This document shows, in pieces, positions 23,041 through 34,782 of a stretch of DNA of 64,000 nt. The position numbers and the translations under genes were made by a program. The stretch's first letter is position 1. Every line of letters starts with the position of its first letter. The stretch is from Callaeas wilsoni (taxonomy: Eukaryota; Chordata; Aves; Passeriformes; Callaeidae): NCBI GenBank assembly GCA_013398955.1, contig VWPU01017436.1, positions 19,361 through 83,360 on the forward strand, given 5' to 3'. The notes under the pieces are model-generated. The model worked only from the letters and a program-made list of their open reading frames with translations. It was not told the origin of the DNA and ran no database searches.

Positions 23041-24615
23041 GTAATTTCCTTTCCATTTCAATCTCGTGCCCAGAGGAATTGCACACTTGTAACTAGTAAA
23101 ATTTTTGTTGTTTTCAGCAAATGTAAAATTGCCGCAGGAAAATAACATAAGGCTTTAAAACAGGGATGTTAATGTTAGGTGACTGCAGCAAGAGCAAGGT
23201 TTAGCAGTAAGATCTTGCAGCCACTCATTTAGTCACACCAGGATTTAATGTTCAGTCTGCTTCAGCATCCAGTTTTGTGTATTTAAAAAAAAATAAAAAA
23301 GCAAGTAAGATCAAACACAATGAAATGGAGTAAACACGATGAAATGTTGTCCTATAGCCGTATTCCTTGTAGAATCAATTTTTGGTTTCCTTAATGTGAG
23401 AAGGGGATATTTGTTGTTGACAGACATTTGACAGTATCTTGAAATGCAAATACGCAAAGCTGTTCAAGCTCTTCAAATGCCCACATTTTCTTCACTTTAA
23501 TTTTAAGTGTGTAGTCATGGTTCACTCCTGTATTTCTTTGCATGTATTTGGATCCTCTTAGCTAGAGATTCTCCTTTGAGTATTTAAAATATTTTATAAA
23601 TATTGAACAATGCTTTATGCCTGCAAGATCCACAGTTTTCAGATCTCATCTTTTAACCCAGATTTCTGGTTACTTGGGGAGTGACTAATTCTCTGGGGTC
23701 ACTCTAATAATTAGTGAAAGAGTTGGAAATTTTTTGTTTTTCTCTTCAAGTTTTTGACTAGTTGTGTACAATCCCTTACATCATATCCTTCTCTATGGGT
23801 GAAATAGTGATGGGTGAGAGATGTGCAGTTGTCCTGTACTTTGCTGTTAATATTGACCCAGGTCAGAGGAGTTCCTGGCTTGGAGATTGTGAACAAGCAA
23901 GCCTTCCTATGGAAAAATTCTGTTCCTGTTGAGTTTTGGTAATCTAGGTTTCTAGATCAGCCTTTGAGATTGTGTTTCTTGTAGTCCTCTTATCCAAATC
24001 CAGTGTGTGCCCTTCCTCCTCAACAGCTGATGTTTATGCATATGTGTGGAGTTGTGGATTTATGTTTTGTGTATGGAGTCTAGTGCTGTTAATGTGCTAA
24101 GTATTTAGGCATGTAATCCCTTCTGATAAACCCAAAGAGCCTAAGTGTAAGTGATGGTTTAATAGCAAAATAGCTGCTGTTGATTTAGAGTCCATTACTT
24201 TGGGGTTTTTTTTCCCCTATACTCCTGTAGAGAGATAAAACTATACTCCAAAATTAAAAGATAAAGTTATAGAAGGTGAATGGCACCTGTTTCATTCATC
24301 CTCAGTAAAAAGACCAACTTGAGTATTTCTGTAATTTATAGTAGTTCAGCGAATTCATATTTCAAAATTTCAAAACCTCACACTCTTCTGGCTGGCATTG
24401 AGTTGACCGACCCGGTGCTGAACATTTGCTTGTATTTTGTTTTAATGAGCACTATGATGTTAAGTGTTGCTGTCTATTGGGAATGCTATGGTACAACACC
24501 TTGTGAAGGCTTTAGGCCCTAAACACTTACAAGATGTGTTCATCAAATGCTTGGTTGTTATTTGTAATCCAGTTTGTTTTGCTTACTGATGAAATCCTTC
24601 TCCCTCTGTTTGTAG
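23041..24615. other. presumed intron
   Basis: AT-rich with no recognised repeats. The last 60 bases become pyrimidine-rich toward the next acceptor. Confidence 0.35.
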
Positions 24616-24851
24616 GATGATAAAGTTAAATCTCTTCTCCTGAATTTGTTATGCTGTAACAGACCGATGCCTGAGCAGGTGCTGAGGAATGATTGCTTCC
24701 TCATAGCTGATGCGATTCCAGTTTCACTGCAACCAGGTGAAGAGTATGAGCCACATAAAAAACAAAATTCTGAGAAAACACATTGGAAAAAAGTGATTAA
24801 CCGAGGAGAATGGAGCAATTCCTATTCAATACATGAAAACTTTTCCATCAG
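24616..24851 (+). CDS. candidate exon, helical then charged
   Basis: The acceptor cttctccctctgtttgtag is strong. The frame opens DDKVKSLLLNLLCCNRPMPE, a Leu-rich helix, then becomes Lys/Glu-rich (EEYEPHKKQNSEKTHWKKV). With donor ATCAG|gtgttt it is 236 bases, phase 0 to 2, which joins correctly to 26872. Alternative donors are CCAG|gtgaag at 24736 and GCAG|gtgctg at 24678. The frame ends at a TGA shortly after the chosen donor. Function unknown. Confidence 0.43.
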
Positions 24852-26871
24852 GTGTTTGTTTGAGCCTTCTGTTTTGAAATCAGTGACCTGATCTGAAATA
24901 TCCAAGCATAGAAGGTTTGGTAGGTGCATGCATATTTTGAGATTATACAGTCTTCACTGTGTTTTTTATTTTTTTTAAGTATATTTTACTCTAAGCAAGT
25001 ATTTAGGATTATAAGTGTCAATTTACTGATTGTATTCTTGGTTTGTCAGCCTTTTTCTTTTACTTATATGCAGGCTTTAAATTTACAGACACTAGTCTTG
25101 TTAGATGCCAGAGATCTTTAAGATGAAGCTTTAGTGAGTTGGTTTTTATTGAGTTTTCTGTCCCTCTTCATGCTCTGATTCCAGATAACATATTCCGCTT
25201 AAAGATGTTCTGAGGCATTATTTTTTTGCTGAAGATTTGTTTTTATTGCATAGACCAGTTGTTCTTAAAGAAACTGCCTTCAGGATTTAAAGAAAAACCC
25301 CAATGTACTGCTTTGACAACTCGTAAAAGAAATGGTGAACACCTTTCCTCTTTTCTGCCTTTTTGCCTTTGAAAAATGCAATTGGCTTTCTGGAGAGCAG
25401 CTATTCTTCTAGTTCCTCTTTTGCTGTTCTGCTGCCAACCAAAATATTCTACACACACCTTTGCAAAACCTACTGTTTACTTGCTCTGTGTGTATATGTT
25501 GTCTGTTATTAAATGCTTTTCTTGCAGTACCTATGAGGGTGTGATTTTCATGAACGGGTTTGTTTGCCTGCAACACTTTGCTGTTGATATTTCTATTAAA
25601 AAACTTTTGTCAGCTCTTTATCTTTACAGGAAAATGTTGTTTATCTTTATGAAGGTTTTTCTTCTCAGAAAGGAACAGGTCAGAGTGTGCAGTGTTGCTG
25701 TAGCAGTGTGTTTAGCCTCTGGGTGTTGCTCTTGGACAGCGCTGTTGGCAGACTGCTGTGTTGCAGAAGGGTTGCTGAAGCTGCTTGTTGTTGGATGAAG
25801 AATACCAAAATGCAGTATGTAATAGGCAAGCAGCAGCTCCAGGGGACTTGGGGAGCCTTAAGGTGCAATAATATGATCCACAGTGAATAGAGGATATACC
25901 CTTGGCAGGCTCACGTTTGATATTAGACTTGGTTTTCTATCCTTAAACCAAAATCAGGGTTTTTTACATGGAATAGTGTGTAAGATGCTTATCCTCTTTT
26001 CAATAAATGATACTGATTTTTTGATTTCTGTAACGTGTGTATAACCAATGACAGTAAAATATTTGTTAGGAGTATTTTTATGTAGAATTTTTGGTTAATG
26101 TGATAAATATTTTCATTACAGAAACCACAGAAGAATAATACCTTGTCAATGAATATAAACATTTTAGAAGTTTTGCGGAATGCTTTCCAAATACTGATTG
26201 CACTCCTTCACTATTAACTAGCATTTTATTTCATTATTAAAATGCTAACTCTAATTTCAATGGATGTTAAGCACTGAAGAGAGGTTAGACTAACCTGATT
26301 GTTTGTATCATGCTGTGTAACAAATATTAGAATAAATTTTTGCCTGGTTATCGTGCTCTGGAGTCAATGCAAACTAAAGTGTACTTAAATCCCCAAATTG
26401 TTAACCTTCTTGGTTTTCTGAAACCAGAAGTCTTCATGTATGCTTGATTAAAGAAAAATAGATTGCAGATTACTCAAAATTTCTTCACCAGCTGTAAGTA
26501 TCATGAAACCTTTTGTTATCTATGAGCCTTTTCTATCTGAATTAAACTTTGATTAAAGTTTTAGTGTCACCAGTTCTGTTTGTTTCTACCTTGACATTTT
26601 CTATGGTAATTTTGTAGCTCTGGCTTTCTTTTCCTTTCTCACTTGCCAGAGGCCTTAAGAAAATAGGTTGGTACAGGGTCATATTGCACAGCTCTCCTGC
26701 TGAAGCTGAATATTAATCTATGATAATAGACTGCCTGCTATGTAGTTTGAGACATCTCTTTCAGCTGCGTCTCTTCTGGCTAGAAATAGGCGCTTGGAGA
26801 ACAGGGAAGGGAGGCTGAAATGATCCTGTAGGAACCATCTGCCTCCTTGCTCACTTGCTGCTGCTTCTAAG
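24852..26871. other. presumed intron
   Basis: Openings after acceptors near 25525, 25630 and 26122 (the last reading KPQKNNTLSMNINILEVL to a stop at 26218) lack donors or fit no phase. The 26122 opening could be an alternative terminal exon. The last 120 bases are more G+C-rich. Confidence 0.3.
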
Positions 26872-26953
26872 AAGCCCAAAGGAAACTCGCCTCACTCTTC
26901 CTTGGTATGAGGAATCTGCAGCTTTGAGCAGAGTCCTTGCACAGGCCAGGAAG
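26872..26953 (+). CDS. candidate exon
   Basis: The segment follows a long pyrimidine tract (gctgctgcttctaag) and ends at a strong AAG|gtgagg donor. It is 82 bases, phase 2 to 0, encoding SPKETRLTLPWYEESAALSR then VLAQARK, a plausible helix. It joins in phase to 24616-24851 on the left and 27954-28153 on the right. The acceptor AAG is less common than CAG. Confidence 0.4.
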
Positions 26954-27953
26954 GTGAGGGCCTGTCAGGGGTCGAGTGTTGCTTTACTGGGAGGTAAGGT
27001 ATTTAGTTGTCATGGGCCCAAGACTCCTCAGAGCCTTTACCAGTAAGGCTGCAGTTCCAGCCCTAGGTACTGACAGCTTTCTCTCGTGAGGGCTGTCACC
27101 TTTGTTACTTTTTCAGAGCTGTGTTCTCTCCGCACTCCTCACCTTGATGCTCACCAGCTGTGCCTTGGAACAAGTCTTGGATTTTGCCCAGTACATCATA
27201 CCCGAGTTGGCCATTACAGTTGCCTTCTAGGGTGTAGAAATGGTGACAAAGTCACCTCAGAGGAAATGGTCTCCTCAGGCACCCGCAACCACTTCCTCTG
27301 GCTCTACCTAACCCAGCCTGCAGACCTGCGATAGGACTGGTTTTCTTCGGGAAGAGGAGTTCTTTGGGCAGCTTGGGAGAACATCAGCATTTCTTATCTC
27401 CATGGTTTGGGTGGAGCAGGAGGAACTATTTCAGTTCTGACTGCTGCACCTCTGGTCAGTTCTGGAGACTCCTGCTCTTCTGTTTGATACCTTTCAATCT
27501 TAATCTACCTTAGCATCCATAATAACATTACTACATCTTTCCAGGTAGTTTGCTGCTTGCTTCATTAATATTTAATACTTGTGTCTGTGTAGTTTTGAGA
27601 AGGGTTGAGGTGGGTATTTTGTACTTCAGAATAGATTTCTCCTAGTGAAGAGTCCTTCTTGTCAACACTCACTGGTATTTTAACAGTTTTTTCCTGCAAG
27701 TATGTATAGCCTGCAGGTTAAATTATATTCCTTCATAGGTAACTGACTCAAGAACTTCCCCTAAATGGGCAAAAATTGATTTCATCTGGAGTCGCTTAAT
27801 TTCCCCAATTTGCAAGGAAACTGGCATGAATTTATCCTGATTTCAAATCAGGAGTCTGATAGCTTGCAAGTTGATGACTTTCTAGACTGATGAATGTTCG
27901 AAAGCCTGATCTTCATTCACATAATTTAAAATCCTGGTGAAAACTTTCCTCAG
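26954..27953. other. presumed intron
   Basis: The first 400 bases have higher G+C and contain an 82-codon opening at 27086-27334 without splice sites. Nothing recognised. Confidence 0.3.
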
Positions 27954-28153
27954 ATTTCTGGATGTGTGCTGACAGGCAATAAGATACTGAGCTGTGCCAC
28001 AGCTCCTGCAGCAGTTGCCTTGGACTGTGTGTTTTTCACAGCAGACACACCATGGCTAGATGAAGAATTTTCAAATTGTCCTGAATCTGCTGTTATCACA
28101 GGTTGTGGTGGCACATGGGATCAAGTGTTGGAGTCAGGTTTTGGCAGCTTTAG
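27954..28153 (+). CDS. candidate exon, Cys/Ala-rich
   Basis: The acceptor is aaactttcctcag. The frame stays open for 66 codons to donor TTTAG|gttcag (phase 2). It begins ISGCVLTGNKILSCATAPAA and continues with VALDCVFFTADTPWLDEEF, which is protein-like. Earlier donors (ACAG|gttgtg at 28100, CAA|gtgttg at 28128) are possible and would change the phase. With the chosen donor, only 142 bases separate it from the next exon. No homology recognised. Confidence 0.42.
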
Positions 28154-28295
28154 GTTCAGGGACTGCAATATATCAAGACCACAACATGTAGAAGCCTGAG
28201 TCAAAATGCTGAATTGGTCTTTTTGTAAATATATTTTAGTATATATAATACGTCTAGCATCTGTGTGTTAATGCTGTAAGTTACGTTACCAACAG

Positions 28296-28399
28296 GTGCA
28301 GAGAAACAAGATTTGCTCTGCTGTGTGAAGATGTGGTGTTGGATTGTATTCGTCACCTGCTGTGTTCCCAGGAGCTATTTAGCTGCCTGAGGCCTGTGG
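28296..28399 (+). CDS. candidate exon, helical
   Basis: The segment follows gttaccaacag and ends at a good GTGG|gtgaga donor, or four bases earlier at CCT|gtgggt. The open frame encodes CRETRFALLCEDVVLDCIRH then LLCSQELFSCLRP, an amphipathic Leu/Cys-rich helix pair of the kind seen in HEAT or armadillo-type repeats; that comparison is by composition only. Phase fits the preceding exon. The earlier donor is needed to keep phase with 28689. Confidence 0.45.
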
Positions 28400-28688
28400 G
28401 TGAGACCCCCTTCCACTTCCTGTACTGTGGAGATGGGAAAGCTTGCCGAAACTCCCTGAAATGCCTTTCTTCTCCTGTGAACTGTCAGCTGTTCAACTTT
28501 CCTGCAACCTTAACAACTGATAGCATAGTCAAGCAGACCGGATCTGTTCTGTCTCATCTCGGCAGCCCTGGTGGGGACCAGAAGTTTCTGGTATTCTGAA
28601 TATGGTATTGCAAGTTTAGTCTGTCATCTTAGCAGCCCTCTGGCTTCTTTCTGACCTCCTTTTCCAACTCCATGGCCTGGTGTTTCAG

Positions 28689-28864
28689 CAAAGCCAAGAG
28701 CTGTACCGCCTAGCACTGTTATACTGGGTACTGACAGACTTGACAGCTCTGGAGAAAGAGTCCTTGTTTGAAGTCAAAGAAGATGGTGAATGTGAACCTT
28801 GGGGCTTTGAGATGCAACATGATATTCCTTTAGATGCCTCAACAGCAGGTTTTGCCCTTATCAG
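28689..28864 (+). CDS. candidate exon, helical then acidic
   Basis: The segment follows ccatggcctggtgtttcag and ends ATCAG|gtgtgt: 176 bases, phase 0 to 2, open for 58 codons. It starts QSQELYRLALLYWVLTDL, a clear amphipathic helix, followed by an acidic stretch (EKESLFEVKEDGECEPW) and a mixed tail. The joint to 31154 completes a Ser codon and stays open. This is among the better candidates in the 3' cluster. Confidence 0.48.
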
Positions 28865-31153
28865 GTGTGTCTTGGGTTTTCTCTTCTCCCAGATGTGGCC
28901 TAGGATGCTTGTGCTGTAAAAACGCTTGTTACAGCCTTGGTTGCATGCAAGGGCTGCAAGGGCTGAGGGAACATACACATCTTGCTCTCCATCACTGAGC
29001 CCTCCATGCATTGCTGCAGCTTTTCTTTCTAACCAACTTCTTGAGAACATTTCTTCTGTTCTCTCTCCCTACTCTGGTAATAAAGTTTCTCTGTTGCTCT
29101 CAAAGACAGTCTCTTTTGGTGTTACTGGAACCCAAAAATCTGTGAAACACAAGTTCTTAATAGTGTTGCCTGATGTACCCTGGGGTGGGTTAAGTTATTG
29201 CCATGCCAAGGCAGCAGCAGAGTAAACACAAGGACAATTCCTGAAGGAAAATAAGAATTATGTATCCAGTAGACAGTATTTCCACTGTCTTGAAGCTCTG
29301 TAGAAGGATTTTTAAGTGGTAATTAACACATTTCAAATTTTTTTGCTGTGTTTGCGTGAACTGTGGTAAATTGCAAGCTGTGCAAGTCCTACCAGCTGAA
29401 ACACTGAATAAACACACAAGAAGCCTTGTGCAGTGTAAAAGTCACATGTGGTGGGAATCTGTATAGCCAGCACAACTCAGAGGATTTCTTTATGTACAAG
29501 TGTTTCAGTTTACAGGATCAATTTAATCTCCTTCAGGAGAGAAACTGGGAGAATTCTTTTGGAGCAAGTAGATTGAAGATGCTTTGGTCCAACTACTGTG
29601 ATGAAAGCTGGGTGAATTGTTCAAAGGAAAAGCCTACTGACCTCTAGATCAGGAGATGCAGTTAAAGCCTGCTGGAAGTAGAAGTGGTGTTATTTTAAAA
29701 ACATGTTTTTTCCTCATAGAACTTTGTTTAAAGTTGAAATCTGCTGTTGGGAAATGCAGTTCTGTTCCACAGCAACTTTTCTTCCTCCTCCTAATTTAAG
29801 ATAATTGTCAAAATGGTGATTCTGCAAAAGCAAAGCCAAGCTCTCTTTGAAGGCTGTTGTGACTGGCAGGCACAGTTAAGGCCACGGTTTCCAACATATC
29901 ACATGAAAGAAAGAAATATTTCAAAGTTGTTCTGGTTGGACAACAGTATGTTTACACTAATGCCTTTTTCCTAATACTTCTTTGAAATATTTTGTTAACC
30001 AGAGCCTGACTTTATTGTATTACAGTGACATATCTGCAAAGCTGTTACATTCTTGAGATGTCTTTTGCTGTTGGGGCTTTGTAGTTCAGCCACTATGACT
30101 CGACAGACCTTGTATTTCAGCATTAATTCCTTACGTTGCTGCTACAAATGTTGCTATTGTAGATAGTGAGAATGGCTTGGTGCTAGTATTCTCTTGGAGA
30201 CACTGTTATTTGTTTCATGGTGCCATTTGCAAGTAATGTGACTGCTAATGTGCATAAACTGTGAGGCTGAACATTTGGGTATTCTATAGCGTTTTGCCTT
30301 TTTCCCTCCAACTTAATAATAGACTTCCAGCCTTGTCTGCATGTGTGCTGCAGATTTTCCCACTGTTTTTGCTAGGGAAGAGCTATTCTTTAAAGATGGG
30401 ATAATAATCTCACTCTTATTTATAGTCTTCTGTTCCTACTGCTGCAGACAGAAATGGTGTGGGGAACTTGGGGAGATACCGGATACCAATGACTTGGTTT
30501 TTGAATGCCTCTTTTTCCTTCCTGGGTATTTTTGTTTCAGTGAAAGTCTCTCTAAAAAAAGACAGGTTTTGATAGGAAACTTAAGAAATACACACTGGAA
30601 CTTGCTCTAAGTAGTTCACCTGAGGTGTACTTGATAGTGCCTATACATACCACCCATACACTATTTCAAACAAGGGTGGCAGTACGAGCTCCTGCTGCTC
30701 CTAACTCTACCAGAAGTTACAGTTTTAGTCCTTTGCAAGAACACAGTGTCAGGAAACAACCTGTTAGTGCTGCTAGGTGAGCCAAAATGCCGACCCTGTT
30801 TTATCGAATACTTGGTGTATTGAAAATTTTCTAGTCAGAGCATGCTGACAGGCCGGCAAGTTGTGTTAATATCTTAATACCTCAGGGCACTTATAAAGTT
30901 AATCTTTTGACATTTTTATTTGCTTTTTGGCTCAACATCACGATCAATTTTTTATCTTTTAAAAGTTCCGTTTATGACTGTCATTTAATTGATGGTAACT
31001 ACAAATTATACTAGCTGCAAAGCAATAAATAAAAGAAATGCAAGTAGTATAATTTGGAACATGGTAATCTTAGTAGCCTGAGTCATGAATTTCATCATCC
31101 GCTGCAGTTAGTATAATTTTATGATTCATAAATCTATTCATTTCTTTTTTTAG
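28865..31153. other. presumed intron
   Basis: Contains an exon-like opening at 29516-29608 (DQFNLLQERNWENSFGAS onward, donor TGG|gtgaat) whose entry phase does not fit the chain. It may be alternative or spurious. Otherwise nothing recognised. Confidence 0.3.
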
Positions 31154-31230
31154 TGTGTCATCAGATAAACAGCTCAACAGTAAGGTGGCAGAATTGTCTT
31201 GTCTCACCTCGGTTGCAAGAGAGAAGGCAG
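31154..31230 (+). CDS. candidate exon
   Basis: The acceptor is tttcttttttttag and the donor GCAG|gtctga (weak after GT). The 77 bases, phase 2 to 1, encode VSSDKQLNSKVAELSCLTSV then AREKA, a helix. It joins in phase to 28689-28864. Confidence 0.4.
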
Positions 31231-31833
31231 GTCTGATTATTCCTATGTATATGTACTAAATCTGTCCCTCTGACCTCTTAAATCTGCAAAACAGCTTCCT
31301 GTGCTTCAGTGGAGCACTAGTTCATTAAAGCATTCAGATTATCAAATGACCACTACCTCAACCTAAAATTTATAGTTTGTTCAAATTGTTTAGAAATGCA
31401 TTTGTTCATTTGCTGAAGGTGACCTTCCACCACGGATCAGTGCGCAGACACTTACAGAGGGATCCTGGGCTGACTTAAGCAGGAAGTGATGAGCATTTGC
31501 TTAATGTTAAGTCAGTGCTAGTACAGAAGTACTGTCAGGCCCTCAAAGAGTTGATGGCTCTAACTTAATTACAGAAAATGTGCTTTTTCCAAGTACTCTC
31601 TGTGGATTCACTTACAATTTAAATTCCTCAAGTGGTGTGATTTGTTTTGGAATGTCCCCTCTTTCTAGGTGCCATGCCAGCCACAGTACGTGCCATCTAC
31701 TAAACCTGAAGTGTGAAAAGCCCTACAGAAAGGATCAATCTTTAGATAGATAGGTAGGTAGAGACTCATTATTAAATCAGAACTTGCTTTAATTCAGGAG
31801 AACTATTTTGCTCTAGTAATGCTTCTTTTTCAG

Positions 31834-32036
31834 GAACCAGTGTGGTGAGAAGAAACAAGCTATGGGCATTTGAACCTTTGAACCCATGGTCATTCATTAT
31901 AAAATCCGTATCCTCGATTCATCACAGGATCAATGAAGTTGAAAGGGACCACAGTGGATCATTTGGTCCAACCTCCCTGCTCAAGCAGGGCCTTCCTAGA
32001 GCACAGGGCATGGGATTGTGTCCAGATGGTTCTTGA
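31834..32036 (+). CDS. possible terminal exon running into CR1
   Basis: The acceptor gcttctttttcag is good. In the phase left by 31154-31230 the frame is open for 67 codons to a TGA ending at 32036. Its first 29 codons (beginning [18 protein letters not shown]) are unique sequence, and the rest is antisense CR1 starting at about 31921. No AATAAA follows closely; the first seen is near 32962. This may be an exonised transposon tail or a chance opening. Confidence 0.2.
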
Positions 32037-32235
32037 GTATCTCCAGTGAGGGAGAGTCTCTGCACAACCTGTTCCAGTGCTCAGCCACCTGCACAGGAAA
32101 CAAGTTCTTCTTCATATTCAGGTGTACCTTCCTGTGCATTAGTTTCTGCCCATTGCCTCTTGTCGTTTTTTTCAGCATCACTGAGAAGAGCCTGGCTCCA
32201 TCCTCCTTTCAGATACTTATAGACATTGATATATA
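31921..32235 (-). mobile_element. CR1 LINE fragment, 3' end
   Basis: The segment starts with the degenerate terminal octamer region (ATCACAGGATCA), then shows the CR1 hallmark GTTGAAAGGGACC, TTTGGTCCAACCTCCCTGC and CAACCTGTTCCAGTGCTC in the order expected for antisense CR1. It ends near AGATACTTATAGACATTGAT. About 315 bp, 5'-truncated, as usual for CR1. Confidence 0.85.
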
Positions 32236-33184
32236 AATAAGCTTATGCTAAGGTAAATGCCATACAAGCCAAAAGTGCTGGGGCATTGGCTCATGGCACT
32301 GTCTTGGCCAATTAACGACAGAATCACAGTGTGACACAAAGAGGCAGCACTTCTCACTGACCCAAAGCCTAGGTTTTTAAAATGCTTGCCAGGGTCCCTC
32401 TCTGCCGTGTGTGTGTCCATGTTAAGGACAGTTGAAACTATCCTGCACTGGCATGCATACCTGTATGCATTTTGGTGTTTGTATTTATCATCTGTGACTG
32501 CTACTTTCTGGTTTTCATTTAATTCACCTACATCTCTGCTCTGTGAAAAGTGGTTCAACACTGCGATTAGAAATGCTATGTTAATTTTGGAATGGTCCAT
32601 GGACTATGAGCCACTGTATAATATCTCCAAATTTTTTCATAATTTTTACAAATCTTAGCATGATAACTCACTTTCATTTGCATAACTTGCTGTGCAAGAT
32701 TGTCAGCTCTAAAGAGTATGCAAAATCATGTATTTTGACCATGCAGTGGTCATGTTAGTAGCCAAAAACCAGGTTAAGTTGGCTTTATCAAGTTAAATGC
32801 CAAGCAACTTCAGCATAAACAATTGGAGAAGACAGAATTTTTTAAGACTTAAAATATGTCCAGTGACCTCAATGCTATGATCTCTCATTTCAGTATAATA
32901 ATGGAGAAACTCTTTTTGGCCAAGGTACCTTTCCCACATTTTGACATCAGTCATCCAGGAAGAATAAAGACTCAGAGAGAGTTTAGAGAGGAGTATAAGA
33001 AAGTCAAATGTCTACAAACTGGGATCTGTGGGCTAGAAAAAACACTTGGGTAAAGAAAAGGTTTAATTCTTCAAAGAGGCAGAAGCCTAGAACAGAGCTG
33101 AACAAAATGGAGTTGTGTTCCTGCATCTTTCCTTTGGGGATTAATGGATTGAATTTTACTGCAAAGGAAGTTTAAATTAGATAT
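32236..33184. other. no identifiable feature
   Basis: AT-rich spacer between two CR1 copies. Openings at 32217-32600 (minus) and 32386-32658 (plus) overlap each other and lack splice or homology support. Confidence 0.35.
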
Positions 33185-33424
33185 GGCTTTAAACTGAAAG
33201 AGAGAAGATTTAGATTAGATATTAGGAAGAAATTCTTTACTCTGAGGGTGATGAGGCTCTGGAACAGGTTACCCAGATAAGCTGTGGATGCCCCATCCCT
33301 GGAAGTGTTCAAGCCCAGGTTGGATGGGGCTCTGAGCAACCTGGTCTAGTGAAATCTGGCGGGGATTGGAAGTAGATGATCTTTAAGGTCCTTTGCAACA
33401 CAAATCACTCTATGACTCTATGAT
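33185..33424 (+). mobile_element. CR1 LINE fragment, 3' end
   Basis: Sense CR1: TTTAAACTGAAAGAGAGAAG, then TTAGATTAGATATTAGGAAG, CTGGAACAGGTTACCCAG, GATGCCCCATCCCTGG and AAGGTCCTTTGCAAC. It finishes in the diagnostic terminal octamer repeat (CACTCTATGACTCTATGAT). About 240 bp, intact 3' end, 5'-truncated. Confidence 0.9.
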
Positions 33425-34498
33425 ATTAACAGGCAAAAACACATTCTAATTCAGCATAATTAAACTCTGGAATGTATGGCTTAGTAGTGAGATAAGGTAA
33501 CTGGCAGAGTGACATAGGTATTATAGTTACTGCTGAGTAGAAGCTGGGCTGGAGAACTATTTTTCTGTTCTACTTGGCTCTGTCTTTTGTAATTTTTTTT
33601 AATGTATCATTTTGCCTTAAGCCATCACTATTAGGTAGGTTGGTTTCAGCAAGAAAAAAATGTGTAAACTTGAAGTACCTTGAAGAGGGTGAATTAAAAT
33701 GAGGAAATCTGTGTCATAAACTCTCTTTTGCAGATGGTAGGGAACAGAGACCTGGGTTAACTGCACGCAATTGAGATGTGTCAGCCCTAGGAAGCTTAAA
33801 AAGTGGCTGACATTTTTCGTTTATTGGAAGCTGCACACAAGTTGCTTTGTACCAGAGGCAACCTGACATTTGCAGAGACCTGCAGCACTCAGATTAATAG
33901 GTTCTACTTGCAAGGATGGCTTCAACAAAGGCCTTCTCCATTATAGTGTCTTGTTCAGTACATCTCTAAATCAGTTTTAAAAGTTCTTAATCTATTTTAT
34001 GCAAAGGCCTGTTATCCTTAACTGGTTGTCAAATCCATTGCTGAAAACAGCATCTCTCTTTTGTGGCCAGAATGCTATGGGTAGATGATTAGCGAGATAC
34101 TGAGCTTTGTTTGGATACAAGGCTGAAAAAACCCACAAGTGCCTCATCCTGTCGGAAAACGTTCTATTTAGAGTATGCTGCCTAGAGGTCTTTCACAGGG
34201 GAAGACTTGTCAGTTAGCACACTGCCTCAATTCACCAAATTGTCGGGCTGGGGAGGAAACCGCATTTACATCAGTATTCGTATGGGACCCACCTGCTTCC
34301 CAAATATCTGCTTTAAATAGGGTTGACTTTGCCCCTTGAGAGAGTTTACCAGAATCTTACAGGCTGTTTTTATGCCTCTTCTTTTTTTACAAACAGTACC
34401 TGACTACAAATACAGTGTCTCTTTCTATACAGGTCATAATTTGCTGTTGATTTCCCTCTACTATGCTTGTTTGGCATATCTGCTGCAGAGGTACTTAC
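33425..34498. other. no identifiable feature
   Basis: AT-rich sequence without recognised repeats or splice-flanked frames. Confidence 0.35.
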
Positions 34499-34636
34499 GT
34501 TGATCCAGTCACAGCTGCCTTCAGACAGAGAAATAAGCAGCAGAAGGAGGGGAGCTTCTGAGAAATACACCTTCTGCTTTTGTTCAGCTGTTCCTGGTAG
34601 GAGTAATGTTAGTAATAATACACTAGTATGATGCAA
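34499..34636 (-). CDS. possible first coding exon with signal-peptide-like start
   Basis: On the minus strand an ATG at 34636 opens 46 codons that end exactly at a strong ATCAAC|gtaagt donor. The start MHHTSVLLLTLLLPGTAEQ looks like a secretory signal peptide, and a second hydrophobic run follows. No downstream minus-strand exon was identified, and CR1 sequence begins about 150 bases upstream of the ATG. A chance opening is quite possible. Confidence 0.2.
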
Positions 34637-34782
34637 GCAGGCTTGTTTTTTAAAGGAAGCAAAGTGTTCCAGACCATTAGCTCATACTGTATTTTTGCTA
34701 TTAGGCTCTTTCTCAGGAAAACTGAAGATCAGAGGCTGAGGTGGAATCCTGAACCAGGAGAAGGTAAAGAAACCCACCTCAC

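Noticed and set aside
24616..28399. Assignment of the helical exons to ATRIP, CCDC138 or HSF2BP
   Set aside because: The layout (coiled coil then helical repeats) is similar, but residue-level comparison from memory gave no convincing match, so no symbol is given.
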